The notes under the pieces: model-generated
The model's database searches: none
What the model was told of the DNA's origin: nothing
The model's input: the letters and a program-made list of their open reading frames with translations, nothing else
DNA from: UBA4416 sp035439445
Lineage (GTDB): Bacteria > Bacteroidota > Bacteroidia > B-17B0 > Aurantibacillaceae
Length of the DNA: 64,000 bases
NCBI GenBank assembly: GCA_035439445.1
Contig: DAORKG010000014.1
Location: forward strand, 17,875 to 81,874
Direction of reading: 5' to 3'
In this document: positions 16,260 to 24,650 of the stretch, in pieces
Numbering within the stretch: position 1 is the stretch's first letter
How the letters are laid out: every line of letters starts with the position of its first letter
Program-made: the position numbers and the translations under genes

Positions 16260-16262
16260 ATA

Positions 16263-17141
16263 ATGGCTAAAACAGTAAATTTTCAAGGCACAGGTGTAGC
16301 AATTGTAACACCATTTACAAACAAGGGAGAAGTTGACTTTCCTGCATTAACAAAATTAGTTGAGTATTTAGTGAAGGGTAAGGTAGAGTATATTGTTGTT
16401 TTAGGAACAACAGGAGAAACAGCAACTTTATCTAAAGAAGAAAAACAACAGGTTATTAATCATATTGTAAAAACAAACAAAAAGCGTATTCCTTTAGTAT
16501 TAGGTGTTGGCGGAAATAATACGGCTGAATTAGTATCTCAATTAAAGAAAGATGATTTATCTGCTTTTGATGCGATTCTTTCTGTTTCTCCATACTACAA
16601 TAAACCTTCTCAAGAAGGAATTTATCAGCATTATAAAACTTTATCAAAAGCTAGTCCTTTACCAATTATTTTATATAATGTACCGGGTCGTACGGCCTCA
16701 AATATTGCATGGGATACAACCATTCGTTTAGCAAAAGATTTTAAAAACATTATTGCCATTAAAGAAGCAAGTGGAAATATAGAACAATGTATGAAAATCA
16801 TAAAATATCGTCCGGCTGGTTTCTTAGTAATTAGTGGTGACGATAATTTAACATTGCCATTGGTTGCAAGCGGGGCAGATGGCGTTATTTCGGTTGTAGC
16901 AAATGCTTATCCAAAAGATTTTAGTGATATGGTTCGTGCTGCATTGAAACATGATTTAAAAACAGCGCAGAAATTACATTATAAGTTAATGGAAATTACA
17001 GAGCAACTATTTGCTGATGGAAATCCAGGTGGAATAAAAGTGGTTTTAGCTCAAAAGAAAATTACTCAACCAACAGTTCGTTTACCATTAGTAGAACCTA
17101 ATGATACTGTAAAAGCGAAGTTGAAGAAAATTGCTTATTAA
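16263..17141 (+). CDS. dapA: 4-hydroxy-tetrahydrodipicolinate synthase
   Basis: Condenses pyruvate with aspartate semialdehyde, the first committed step to diaminopimelate and lysine. The 292-residue TIM barrel has LGTTGETATL, the tyrosine motif SPYYNKPSQEG, YNVPGRT, and the Schiff-base lysine in AIKEASGN near residue 170. ISGDD also matches. It follows the DUF6913 gene after 3 bases; other dap genes are not in the window. Confidence 0.97.
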   Translation: MAKTVNFQGTGVAIVTPFTNKGEVDFPALTKLVEYLVKGKVEYIVVLGTTGETATLSKEEKQQVINHIVKTNKKRIPLVLGVGGNNTAELVSQLKKDDLSAFDAILSVSPYYNKPSQEGIYQHYKTLSKASPLPIILYNVPGRTASNIAWDTTIRLAKDFKNIIAIKEASGNIEQCMKIIKYRPAGFLVISGDDNLTLPLVASGADGVISVVANAYPKDFSDMVRAALKHDLKTAQKLHYKLMEITEQLFADGNPGGIKVVLAQKKITQPTVRLPLVEPNDTVKAKLKKIAY

Positions 17142-17146
17142 TCATT

Positions 17147-17207
17147 TCCCGCATATCTCACGGATTTTCGCAGATTATTTCAGCGCTAATCAGCGAAATC
17201 TGCGGGA
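17147..17207. repeat. Inverted repeat element between dapA and the YeeE-like gene
   Basis: Outer arms TCCCGCA (17147-17153) and TGCGGGA (17201-17207) enclose inner matching segments CGCAGATTATTTC and GCGAAATCTGCG. It has no coding potential. It resembles a dispersed intergenic repeat rather than a terminator, since no T-run follows. Confidence 0.6.
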
Positions 17208-17221
17208 CTAACTTTAAAACT

Positions 17222-17785
17222 ATGTTAGAATTATTAAAACAACCTTGGCCTTGGTACGTTGCAGGTGTCCTAATTGGATTAACAGTTCCTGCGTTATTAT
17301 TAATCGGAAATAAATCCTTTGGGATTTCATCTTCCTTGCGTCACATTTGTGCAGCTTGTATTCCGGCTAACATTAAATTTTTTAAATACGATTGGAAAAA
17401 AGAATCCTGGAATTTGTTTTTTGTTGGAGGTGTTGCTATTGGAGGAATCATTGCATCGTTTGTATTAACCAATCCTAATCCAATGGTTATTGCTGAAAGT
17501 ACTAAAGAAGCTTTAGCTGCCAATAACGTAAAAGATTTTGAGCATTTATTGCCAACAGATATTTTTAGCTGGAATAGTTTATTAACACTTCGTGGTTTTA
17601 TTTTTATGGTAGTGGGTGGTTTTATGGTTGGTTTTGGAACGCGTTATGCGGGAGGTTGTACTAGCGGGCACTCTATTATGGGATTATCTAATTTACAGTT
17701 GCCATCACTAATTGCTACTTGTTGTTTTATGGCAGGTGGTTTTATTATGACCTGGTTAATCTTACCTTTTTTGTTAAACCTTTAA
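17222..17785 (+). CDS. YeeE/YedE-family membrane protein, first of a pair
   Basis: A 187-residue membrane protein with four or five hydrophobic segments. The signature GGCTSGHSIMGLSNL near residue 143-157 matches the Cys-containing GCTxGH motif of YeeE/YedE (sulphur transport) proteins, which in E. coli YeeE conducts thiosulphate. It is half-length compared with YeeE, and the second half appears to be supplied by the neighbour 11 bases downstream. Substrate is inferred from family only. Confidence 0.87.
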   Translation: MLELLKQPWPWYVAGVLIGLTVPALLLIGNKSFGISSSLRHICAACIPANIKFFKYDWKKESWNLFFVGGVAIGGIIASFVLTNPNPMVIAESTKEALAANNVKDFEHLLPTDIFSWNSLLTLRGFIFMVVGGFMVGFGTRYAGGCTSGHSIMGLSNLQLPSLIATCCFMAGGFIMTWLILPFLLNL

Positions 17786-17796
17786 TTTAAATAATC

Positions 17797-18297
17797 ATGG
17801 CAACAGAAAATTTAAAATCAATTGAAAATGATGAGTTTGAATTAAAAGCAACTTGCATTAATAATTCAGAAGTTAAAAAACCTTGGACTGCAAACTTAGT
17901 GTATGCGTTTATGGGAATGTTATTTGGAATTGTGTTTGTGAAAGCCGAAATCGTAAGCTGGTTTCGTATACAAGAAATGTTTCGATTCGAATCGTTTCAT
18001 ATGTATGGTGTTATTGGAACAGCTGTTGTTGTAGGTGCTATTTCTGTATTCATTATTAAGAAATATAAAATCAAAACTTTAGATGGGGAAGAAGTAGTGT
18101 TAACTCCTAAAACTTATAATAAAGGCGTTATTATTGGGGGATTAATTTTTGGTTTAGGCTGGGCCATCACAGGCGCTTGTCCCGGGCCATTATTTGCTCA
18201 AATAGGAAGTGGCTTTACAGTGATTATTGTTACATTTTTAAGTGCTGTAGCAGGCACTTGGGTGTATGGATATTTTCAGGATAAATTACCGCATTAA
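17797..18297 (+). CDS. YeeE/YedE-family (DUF6691-type) membrane protein, second of a pair
   Basis: A 166-residue membrane protein with four hydrophobic segments. GWAITGACPGPLFAQIGSG near residue 126-144 carries the single-Cys GACPGP motif, the counterpart of GCTSGH in the partner protein. The two short proteins together resemble one full YeeE-type transporter or the PmpA/PmpB pairs known from other bacteria. A soluble N-terminal stretch of about 25 residues precedes the first helix. Probably moves a sulphur compound across the inner membrane, by analogy. Confidence 0.85.
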   Translation: MATENLKSIENDEFELKATCINNSEVKKPWTANLVYAFMGMLFGIVFVKAEIVSWFRIQEMFRFESFHMYGVIGTAVVVGAISVFIIKKYKIKTLDGEEVVLTPKTYNKGVIIGGLIFGLGWAITGACPGPLFAQIGSGFTVIIVTFLSAVAGTWVYGYFQDKLPH

Positions 18298-18314
18298 TAT
18301 TTTAACTTAAATCA

Positions 18315-18346
18315 AGACCCGAAAGGTTTTAAAACCTTTCGGGTCT
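18315..18346. repeat. Perfect 32-base palindrome
   Basis: AGACCCGAAAGGTTTT (18315-18330) is followed at once by its exact reverse complement (18331-18346). There is no loop and no T-run behind it, so it is a poor terminator on the plus strand. It may be a dispersed palindromic unit. Confidence 0.75.
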
Positions 18347-18362
18347 AAAACTAAACAATACC

Positions 18363-19277
18363 ATGGACTTATCAATATTAAAAAAAATGTGTGCTATTCA
18401 TTCGCCAAGCGGAAATGAAGTAGCCATGAAAGAATTTATTTTAGATTACATTAAAAAAGAATCTAAAAACTGGAAACATAAACCTAAAGTTATTCACGGC
18501 AAAGGCTTTCAGGACAATATAATATTAGTGTTTGGTAAACCACGTACTGCCATTTTTGCACATACCGATAGTATTGGGTTTACTGTACGTTACGGAAAAC
18601 AATTAGTTAAAATTGGTGGACCGGTTATTCAAAAAGGATTTGAATTGGTAGGTAGCGATAGCAAAGGAAAATGCGAAGCTAATTTAAATATTGTAAAAGA
18701 TAAATTAGAGTATAAAGCTAAACGTAATTTTGATACAGGTACCGAATTAGTATTTAAAGCTAATTGGAGAGAAGATAAAGAATACGTGCAATGTTGTTAT
18801 ATGGATAACCGTTTGGGATGTTATAATGCTTTAAAAGTGGCAGAGACTTTAAAAGACGGTGTGATTGTATTTAGTACCTGGGAAGAGCATGGAGGAGGAA
18901 GTGTATCGTACTTGCAAAAATATTTAGCTGATAAGTATAAAATTTCTCAAGCCTTGATTTCTGATATTTCATGGATTTCGGATGGCGTATTTCCGGCTAA
19001 AGGCCCAGTGATTAGTATGCGCGATAGTTTAATACCACGTCGTAGCTATATTAATAAAATTATAGATATCGCAAAGAAACATAAATTAGCATACCAGTTA
19101 GAAGTTGAAGGATCGGGTGGAAGTGATGCTAAAGAATTGCAAATGGCAGAAAATGTGTGGGATTGGTGCTTTATTGGTGCTGCTGAACAATTTGTGCATA
19201 CACCAAATGAAAAAGTTCACAAAAAAGATATTGAAGGTATGATAGAACTTTACAAAGCCTTAATGAAGGATTTGTAG
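18363..19277 (+). CDS. M42-like (M20/M28 superfamily) metallo-aminopeptidase
   Basis: A 304-residue cytoplasmic dinuclear-zinc peptidase. The metal ligands can be placed: H in FAHTDSIGF, the bridging D in CYMDNRLGC, the catalytic and ligand glutamates in TWEEHGGG, D in ISDISW, and H in FVHTPNE. This order and the N-terminal ILKKMCAIHSPSGNE match M42 glutamyl aminopeptidase/endoglucanase-M-type enzymes. The usual length is about 340, so it is slightly short. The precise substrate is not known. Confidence 0.87.
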   Translation: MDLSILKKMCAIHSPSGNEVAMKEFILDYIKKESKNWKHKPKVIHGKGFQDNIILVFGKPRTAIFAHTDSIGFTVRYGKQLVKIGGPVIQKGFELVGSDSKGKCEANLNIVKDKLEYKAKRNFDTGTELVFKANWREDKEYVQCCYMDNRLGCYNALKVAETLKDGVIVFSTWEEHGGGSVSYLQKYLADKYKISQALISDISWISDGVFPAKGPVISMRDSLIPRRSYINKIIDIAKKHKLAYQLEVEGSGGSDAKELQMAENVWDWCFIGAAEQFVHTPNEKVHKKDIEGMIELYKALMKDL

Positions 19278-19344
19278 TTTTTATTGATTAAAATCTCTTT
19301 TTGATTTACATAATTTTATATACCTTGTAGTAATATAATTTTTT

Positions 19345-21456
19345 GTGAAGTCAATTCAATTTATTTTTTGTTTAATACTATGTTTTGGAAGTGTAAATAT
19401 ATTACACTCTCAAAAAGCTGATTCATTAAGTTTATTTACAGAGTTAAGTAAGAGTAATACAGAGGTTCAAAAAATTGCTTCTCACATTAAAATTGCAAGG
19501 TATTTCATGGATAGAAATGCAGATGTATCAGTTATTCATGCAAATAAAGCACTTCAGTTAGCCGAAAAAAACAATCAGGATTTATCAAAAGCCGAGGCCA
19601 ATTATGTTTTGGGTGAAGCTTACTATAATTTAGAAGATTTAGATAAAGCAAATACCCATTTTCTAGATGCTTTGTTTCAATATAATACGCTTAAAAATGA
19701 TACCGGTATTGGTGAGGCTAAATCCGGATTAGGTAAAATAGCCTACAAGAAAGGTGAGACATCTGCTTCTTTAACCCATTTTAGCGAAGCTTTAGAGATT
19801 TTTGAGAAAATTAAATACGAAAACGGCTTGCCGGGATTATACATCAACATTGCCATTTTGTATGATGAGCAAAATAATTTTAAGCAAGCCATTGATTTCT
19901 ATCAAAAGGCATTAGATGCTGCCATAAAAATTGATGATCAAACATCTGTTGCTTCTGCATATACTAACTTAGGAGGTGTTTATGGAATGCAGGGGGATTT
20001 CAAAAAAGCAATTGAATGTTTGGAGAAATCTATTGAAATTAAAAAACACTTAGGAAATAAAAAGGGTTTAGCTGTTGCTTATAATAATTTAGGAGCAACT
20101 TATTATCAGATGCAGGATTTGCAAAAGGCATTGATACAGTTTCAAAAATCGTATGATATTTATATAGAGATGGATGATGCCATTGGTATTTTTCCGGCGT
20201 GTAACAATGTAGGTTCAGTTTTGTTGGAAACAGGAAAACCAAAAGAGGCTTTACCTTATTTTGAGAAAGGGTATGATATCGCACTAAAATTAAATTCTGT
20301 TTCTAAGCGAATAGTTAGTTTAGAGAATTTAACATTAGCTTATAAAGCTCTTGGTGATTATACAAAGGCTCTTGATTACAGTATTCAATGCTCTGGTTTG
20401 AAAGACACTCTTTATAATAAAGAACAAACAGAAATTACAGCAGAGCTTCAAACAAAGTTTGCAACAGAAAAAAAACAACAAGAAAACGAAATTTTAAATC
20501 TTCAAGTTAAAAGTGAATCTTTTATAAAAACCATTTTTATTATTGCAGCAGGTTTTTTGTTTGTTTTAGCTTTCTTTATTTTTAGGGGCTTGCGTCAAAA
20601 GCAAAAAGCTAATATTGCTCTTGAAGAAAAAAATAAAATTATTGAAGAGCAAAAACAAACCGTTGAGAATCAAAAACACATTGTTGAAGAGCAAAATAAA
20701 GATATAACAGATAGTATAAAATATGCCGAAAGAATACAAACTGCTATTTTACCACCTGAACAAATGTGGAATACACTTTTACCCCAATCTTTTGTGTTTT
20801 ATAAACCAAAGGATATTTTAAGTGGCGATTTTTATTGGATTGAGCAAAAAGGAGATTTGATTTTTGTAGCTGCAGCAGATTGTACGGGACATGGTGTTCC
20901 GGGAGCATTAATTTCTATTGTTAATTACAATTTATTAAATAAAGCTGTGCTTGAGAAAGATTTAAATAATCCTGCAGATATTTTAAATTATGTTAATCAG
21001 CAATTAACTGTTGCATTGCATCAAACCTTTCAGGAGTCATCTGTTAAGGATGGGATGGATATTTCACTATGTGTATTTAATTCCAAAACACTTGAATTAA
21101 ATTATTCAGGAGCTAATAATCCAATTTATATTATTCAAAATATGGAATTAGTACAGTTAAATGCTGATAAATTTCCGGTAGGGGCGTTTGTTGATGAACA
21201 GGTACAGAGTTTTACATCAAAACAAATTCAATTACAAAAAAATGATTTAATTTATTTGTTTTCAGATGGCTATGCAGATCAGTTTGGAGGTGATAAAGGT
21301 AAAAAGTTTAAATACAAACAACTTAAAGAAGTTTTAGTTGAGAATCAAAATTTACCAATGAAACAACAATGTTTAATAATTGAAGAAAGGTTTGTAAGTT
21401 GGAAAGGTAAACTAGAACAAGTAGATGATGTTCTGGTAATTGGAATTAGAGTTTAG
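19345..21456 (+). CDS. TPR sensor with SpoIIE-type serine phosphatase domain
   Basis: A 703-residue protein. A signal peptide (ending near ILHSQ) is followed by about seven TPR units (residues 40-370, with repeated GDFKKAIECLEKSIEI-type segments). A single membrane helix lies at about 393-413, then a coiled coil rich in EEQKQ, then a PP2C/SpoIIE domain at about 480-703 with SGDFYWIEQ, AADCTGHGVPGALIS and DGMDISLCVF. The TPR part would face the periplasm and the phosphatase the cytoplasm, where it may dephosphorylate an anti-sigma-antagonist-type protein. No such partner is adjacent. The start is a GTG, chosen for the signal peptide. Confidence 0.9.
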   Translation: MKSIQFIFCLILCFGSVNILHSQKADSLSLFTELSKSNTEVQKIASHIKIARYFMDRNADVSVIHANKALQLAEKNNQDLSKAEANYVLGEAYYNLEDLDKANTHFLDALFQYNTLKNDTGIGEAKSGLGKIAYKKGETSASLTHFSEALEIFEKIKYENGLPGLYINIAILYDEQNNFKQAIDFYQKALDAAIKIDDQTSVASAYTNLGGVYGMQGDFKKAIECLEKSIEIKKHLGNKKGLAVAYNNLGATYYQMQDLQKALIQFQKSYDIYIEMDDAIGIFPACNNVGSVLLETGKPKEALPYFEKGYDIALKLNSVSKRIVSLENLTLAYKALGDYTKALDYSIQCSGLKDTLYNKEQTEITAELQTKFATEKKQQENEILNLQVKSESFIKTIFIIAAGFLFVLAFFIFRGLRQKQKANIALEEKNKIIEEQKQTVENQKHIVEEQNKDITDSIKYAERIQTAILPPEQMWNTLLPQSFVFYKPKDILSGDFYWIEQKGDLIFVAAADCTGHGVPGALISIVNYNLLNKAVLEKDLNNPADILNYVNQQLTVALHQTFQESSVKDGMDISLCVFNSKTLELNYSGANNPIYIIQNMELVQLNADKFPVGAFVDEQVQSFTSKQIQLQKNDLIYLFSDGYADQFGGDKGKKFKYKQLKEVLVENQNLPMKQQCLIIEERFVSWKGKLEQVDDVLVIGIRV

Positions 21457-21472
21457 TTGATATGTATTTAAG

Positions 21473-21579
21473 CTGTCACGTCGAGCGAAGTCGAGAAGCG
21501 AAAAAGCATTTAATGAGCGGTTCTAGATACGTTAGAGATGATAATTTATACAGAACTGTCACGCTGAACGGAGTCGAAG
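21473..21579. repeat. Dispersed GTCGAAG-type repeat, two direct copies
   Basis: Two head-to-tail units, CTGTCACG-TCGAGCGAAGTCGA starting at 21473 and CTGTCACG-CTGAACGGAGTCGAAG at 21556-21579, lie in the convergent gap between the phosphatase gene and the ferredoxin gene. They are diverged members of the family at 15662, 21996 and 50544. Confidence 0.75.
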
Positions 21580-21601
21580 TACGAGAAACAGTATTTAGGA
21601 A

Positions 21602-21928
21602 TTAATTTCCGTCACCCATAATTTTTACAGTAATCTCATTCATGCTGTCGTCTAATTTTAATTGACAACCTAAACGTGATGTATCTGTAATATTAGGTAA
21701 GGTATCTAACATGGCATATTCATCGTCCGAAATTGGGTGTAATTTCTCAAAACCACTGATAACACTCACATGGCAAGTAGCACATAATGCCATACCACCG
21801 CAAGTAGCTAAAATGTCATAATCATTACCTTTTAAAAATTCCATTAAGCTTAATCCCATATCAGTTGGGGCAACTAATGTTGTAATAGTATTATCCGGAT
21901 TTTGTACGTTGATGTTGATATCTGTCAT
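21602..21928 (-). CDS. 2Fe-2S ferredoxin (adrenodoxin type)
   Basis: A 108-residue electron carrier. The cluster cysteines are in LATCGGMALCATCHV (Cys-x5-Cys-x2-Cys) with the fourth in SRLGCQL, which is the vertebrate/bacterial adrenodoxin-type spacing. The C-terminal half has MLDTLPNITDTSRLGCQLKL. It lies downstream of a ferredoxin-NADP reductase of the TrxR fold, its probable electron donor. A hairpin and a repeat separate the two genes (about 150 bases). Confidence 0.93.
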   Translation of the reverse strand: MTDININVQNPDNTITTLVAPTDMGLSLMEFLKGNDYDILATCGGMALCATCHVSVISGFEKLHPISDDEYAMLDTLPNITDTSRLGCQLKLDDSMNEITVKIMGDGN

Positions 21929-21944
21929 AATGGATGCAAAAATA

Positions 21945-21975
21945 AAAAATCTCAGTTAAAAACTGAGATTTTTTT
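21945..21975 (-). terminator. Hairpin between ferredoxin reductase and ferredoxin genes
   Basis: AAAAATCTCAGTT (21945-21957) and AACTGAGATTTTT (21961-21973) form a 13-base perfect stem with a 3-base loop, T-rich on both sides. It would end the reductase transcript, yet it lies only 17 bases before the ferredoxin start, so it could also act as an attenuator. Confidence 0.75.
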
Positions 21976-21995
21976 AAGATTATTGTTTGTTAGAA

Positions 21996-22057
21996 TTGTC
22001 ACCCTGAGCGGAGTCGAAGGGTGTTCTATAAGGCTTCGACTACGGTCAGCCTGACAA
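21996..22057. repeat. Dispersed GTCGAAG-type inverted repeat, copy 3
   Basis: The arms 21996-22019 (with CTGAGCGGAGTCGAAG) and 22034-22057 (with CTTCGACTACGGTCAG) form a long imperfect stem with a 14-base loop. It is the best-preserved copy in the window. Confidence 0.82.
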
Positions 22058-22080
22058 AAAATGATTAAGTGTTTTAGAAA

Positions 22081-23091
22081 CTAAAACTCATTTACACCTT
22101 GCACAGTAGTATACTTCATCGTATACTTCACACCAGGATTCATGTACTTGTAAGCACTATGACTCATTAAAGCAGCCTCGTGGAAACCACATAAAATTAA
22201 CTTTAGTTTGTTTTTGTAAGTATTGATATCACCAATGGCGTAAACACCTTCAATGTTTGTTGAGTAATCATCTGTATTTACTTCAATAGCATTTTTATCA
22301 ATGTTTAAACCCCAGTTTTCAATTGGCCCTAATTTAGGGCTTAAACCAAATAATGGAATTAAATGATCAGTCGCAATGGTTTGGGTTTCTTGTGTTTTTG
22401 AGTTTACCATTGATACAGACTCTAATTTTTCGTTTCCGGCAACAGCAGTTAAATTAGTGTTTAATAATAACTTGATTTTCCCTTCCTCAGCTAATTTCAT
22501 TACTTTATTTACACTATCCGGAGCGCCCCTAAACGATTCGCTACGGTGTACTAATGTTAATTCAGAACAAACTTCACTTAAGAAAATAGACCAGTCTAAA
22601 GCGCTATCTCCACCACCTGCAATTACCATTCGTTGTCCACGGTACTTCTCAGGATCTAAAATCATGTAATTAATACCTTTTCCGTTTTCAAATTGCGTTA
22701 AGCCTTCAACCTCCGGTTTACGAGGCTCAAAACAACCTAAACCACCTGCAATAACAACCACCTTAGCATGAACTTCGGTTCCCATATTTGTTTTTAAAAC
22801 AAAATCCCTTTCTCCACGCTTTTCAAGTGTTTCAATACGCTCTCCAAATGTGTAAGTTGGATGAAAAGGCTCTGCTTGTTTCAATAAGTTATCTACTAAC
22901 TCTTGGGCTAACACGCTAGGGTAGCCAGGTATATCATAAATTGGTTTCTTTGGGTATATTTCAGATAATTGTCCTCCCGCTTGTGGCAAGTAGTCAATTA
23001 AGTGGCAACGCATTTTTAATAATCCTGCTTCAAAAATGGCAAACAGCCCCACTGGGCCAGCTCCTATAATCGCTAAATCGGTTGTAATCAT
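22081..23091 (-). CDS. Ferredoxin-NADP reductase (thioredoxin-reductase fold)
   Basis: A 336-residue FAD flavoprotein of the YumC class that moves electrons between NADPH and ferredoxin. It has GAGPVGLFAIFEAG near the N-terminus, the NADPH motif AGGGDSALDWS, and the C-terminal GVYAIGDINTYKNKLKLI signature. It lacks the CxxC of thioredoxin reductase and keeps the extended C-terminus (ALMSHSAYKYMNPG) typical of this class. The ferredoxin downstream on the same strand is the likely partner. Confidence 0.93.
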   Translation of the reverse strand: MITTDLAIIGAGPVGLFAIFEAGLLKMRCHLIDYLPQAGGQLSEIYPKKPIYDIPGYPSVLAQELVDNLLKQAEPFHPTYTFGERIETLEKRGERDFVLKTNMGTEVHAKVVVIAGGLGCFEPRKPEVEGLTQFENGKGINYMILDPEKYRGQRMVIAGGGDSALDWSIFLSEVCSELTLVHRSESFRGAPDSVNKVMKLAEEGKIKLLLNTNLTAVAGNEKLESVSMVNSKTQETQTIATDHLIPLFGLSPKLGPIENWGLNIDKNAIEVNTDDYSTNIEGVYAIGDINTYKNKLKLILCGFHEAALMSHSAYKYMNPGVKYTMKYTTVQGVNEF

Positions 23092-23159
23092 TTCGTTTTT
23101 TTTTCAAAAATTCAGGTGCAAAAGTACTAAATTGAACAATATAAAACCTGAATAGTTTA

Positions 23160-23747
23160 TTAACCGTTTAATTCGGGTTGTTCTTTACAAAAAGCTTGTA
23201 AATCATCAAAAAAGACGAAAAATTCCTCTTCAATTTCCTGATAATTAGCCTCTAAAATGGGTATAGCGAGCTGTAACTCGAATCTATTCCTAATTCTGCC
23301 ACTTAGGTGTGTTAATACAGTTTCAATGCCATTTAAGGTAGAATAATGAAAAAGGATATTTCTTTCGGTCATATAACCATAAAAACGCTTAGCGTTTTCG
23401 GGTAAATAATCATGGTTGTTTTTAAGAATATTGTAAACTTCATTGGCATGAGTTTGAAGGGAAAGGGCAGAGTATTGTTCAAAATTCTTAGCCAGATAGT
23501 GGTCGTAAATAATGTCCATTAAAACCCCGCTGTATTTGTCAAAATCTTTACTAAAACGGTGTTTACTGGTTAAATAAATTGGGTGACTATCGGTAAATGT
23601 ATCTATTTTTCGGTGTAATCTAATGCCTTCAATAATACCATCTGTTAAACCTTCAAATTGATTACCTCTAATAGAATCTGCAATAAAGTTCCCAATAATT
23701 AAATCAGGTTTCTGATAAGATAAATAACTATGAGCTAAATAATTCAA
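23160..23747 (-). CDS. acpH: Acyl carrier protein phosphodiesterase-like protein
   Basis: A 195-residue cytoplasmic protein. The N-terminus MNYLAHSYLSYQKPDLIIGNF begins exactly as AcpH proteins do, and LHRKIDTFTDSHP carries the conserved metal-binding His and Asp, followed by MDIIYDHYLAKNF. AcpH removes the phosphopantetheine arm from ACP. The start is a TTG at 23745-23747; the family N-terminus leaves no doubt. Its 5' end abuts a palindromic repeat region. Confidence 0.9.
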   Translation of the reverse strand: MNYLAHSYLSYQKPDLIIGNFIADSIRGNQFEGLTDGIIEGIRLHRKIDTFTDSHPIYLTSKHRFSKDFDKYSGVLMDIIYDHYLAKNFEQYSALSLQTHANEVYNILKNNHDYLPENAKRFYGYMTERNILFHYSTLNGIETVLTHLSGRIRNRFELQLAIPILEANYQEIEEEFFVFFDDLQAFCKEQPELNG

Positions 23748-23748
23748 T

Positions 23749-23889
23749 GATTACGAATAAGTGCAGAAATAAGGATTACGAATATTGTACGAATATACGA
23801 ATCGAAACTGTAAACTTTAGCAGACATAGATTTGTATATTCGTATAGATTCGTAATTATCATTCGTATATTCGTACTTTTATTCGTAAT
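23749..23889. repeat. Palindromic repeat region built of ATTCGTA units
   Basis: TACGAATATACGAAT (23788-23802) has a perfect inverted copy at 23861-23875, and ATTACGAATAA (23750-23760) one at 23879-23889. The nested arms make a roughly 140-base imperfect palindrome that occupies the whole gap between acpH and rsmE. A partial unit recurs at 47140-47152. Confidence 0.82.
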
Positions 23890-23894
23890 GATCA

Positions 23895-24593
23895 ATGAAT
23901 ACGTTTTTCGGAATTATACAAGATAAGGCAGCAATTTTAAATGAGGATGAATCTCTTCATTGTGTAAAGGTGTTAAGACATAAAGTAGGGGATATTATTC
24001 AGGTAATTGATGGTAAAGGGACAAGAGCTATTGGTAAAATAGAAGCCGCTCATGCTAAACAATGTGCGGTAAGTTTAATCGAAAAAGAAATTGTCGAACC
24101 TATTCGTAACTATAAATTACACATTGCTATTGCGCCAACTAAAAACATTGAACGTATTGAATGGTTTGTAGAAAAAGCAGTTGAAATGGGAATTGACGAG
24201 ATTTCATTTATCAAATGCAAAAACTCCGAACGAACTGTTGTAAAAGACGAACGGATATTAAAAGTAGCAGAAAGTGCTGTCAAACAAAGTCAGCAGGCAT
24301 ATATTCCCACAGTAAATCCCTTAATTGATTTAAAAGAATTTATAAAGAAAGATAATTCTGATGTTAAGCTTATTGCTCATTGCGAAAAAGAATCCAAACA
24401 ACACATCAAACAATATATAGCAGCAAATAAAGCATTTATAGTATTAATTGGTCCGGAAGGTGATTTTACAAAAGATGAAATTGCATTGGCTATATCCTCT
24501 GGTTATTTGCCTGTTGCTTTAGGAGATACAAGATTAAGAACCGAAACAGCTGGGCTTTATGCATGTGGAGCTTTGGCGGTAATTAATTCTTAA
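23895..24593 (+). CDS. rsmE: 16S rRNA m3U1498 methyltransferase
   Basis: Methylates N3 of U1498 in 16S rRNA using SAM. The 232-residue SPOUT protein has a PUA-like N-terminal domain (HCVKVLRHKVGDIIQVIDGKG), then the catalytic KNIERIEWFVEKAVEMGIDEI, the SERTVVKDERILKVAESAVKQSQQAYIP motif, and the knot sequence VLIGPEGDFTKDEI with LGDTRLRTETA. All family landmarks are present. It starts just after the palindromic region. Confidence 0.96.
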   Translation: MNTFFGIIQDKAAILNEDESLHCVKVLRHKVGDIIQVIDGKGTRAIGKIEAAHAKQCAVSLIEKEIVEPIRNYKLHIAIAPTKNIERIEWFVEKAVEMGIDEISFIKCKNSERTVVKDERILKVAESAVKQSQQAYIPTVNPLIDLKEFIKKDNSDVKLIAHCEKESKQHIKQYIAANKAFIVLIGPEGDFTKDEIALAISSGYLPVALGDTRLRTETAGLYACGALAVINS

Positions 24594-24650
24594 CAAACGT
24601 TAATTTGTACAATAAAAACTGAGATACCACGTAACACTAAAAATATTTTT

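Noticed and set aside
18315..18346. Palindrome as a simple terminator of the YeeE-type genes
   Set aside because: It has no loop and is followed by AAAACTAAAC rather than T's.
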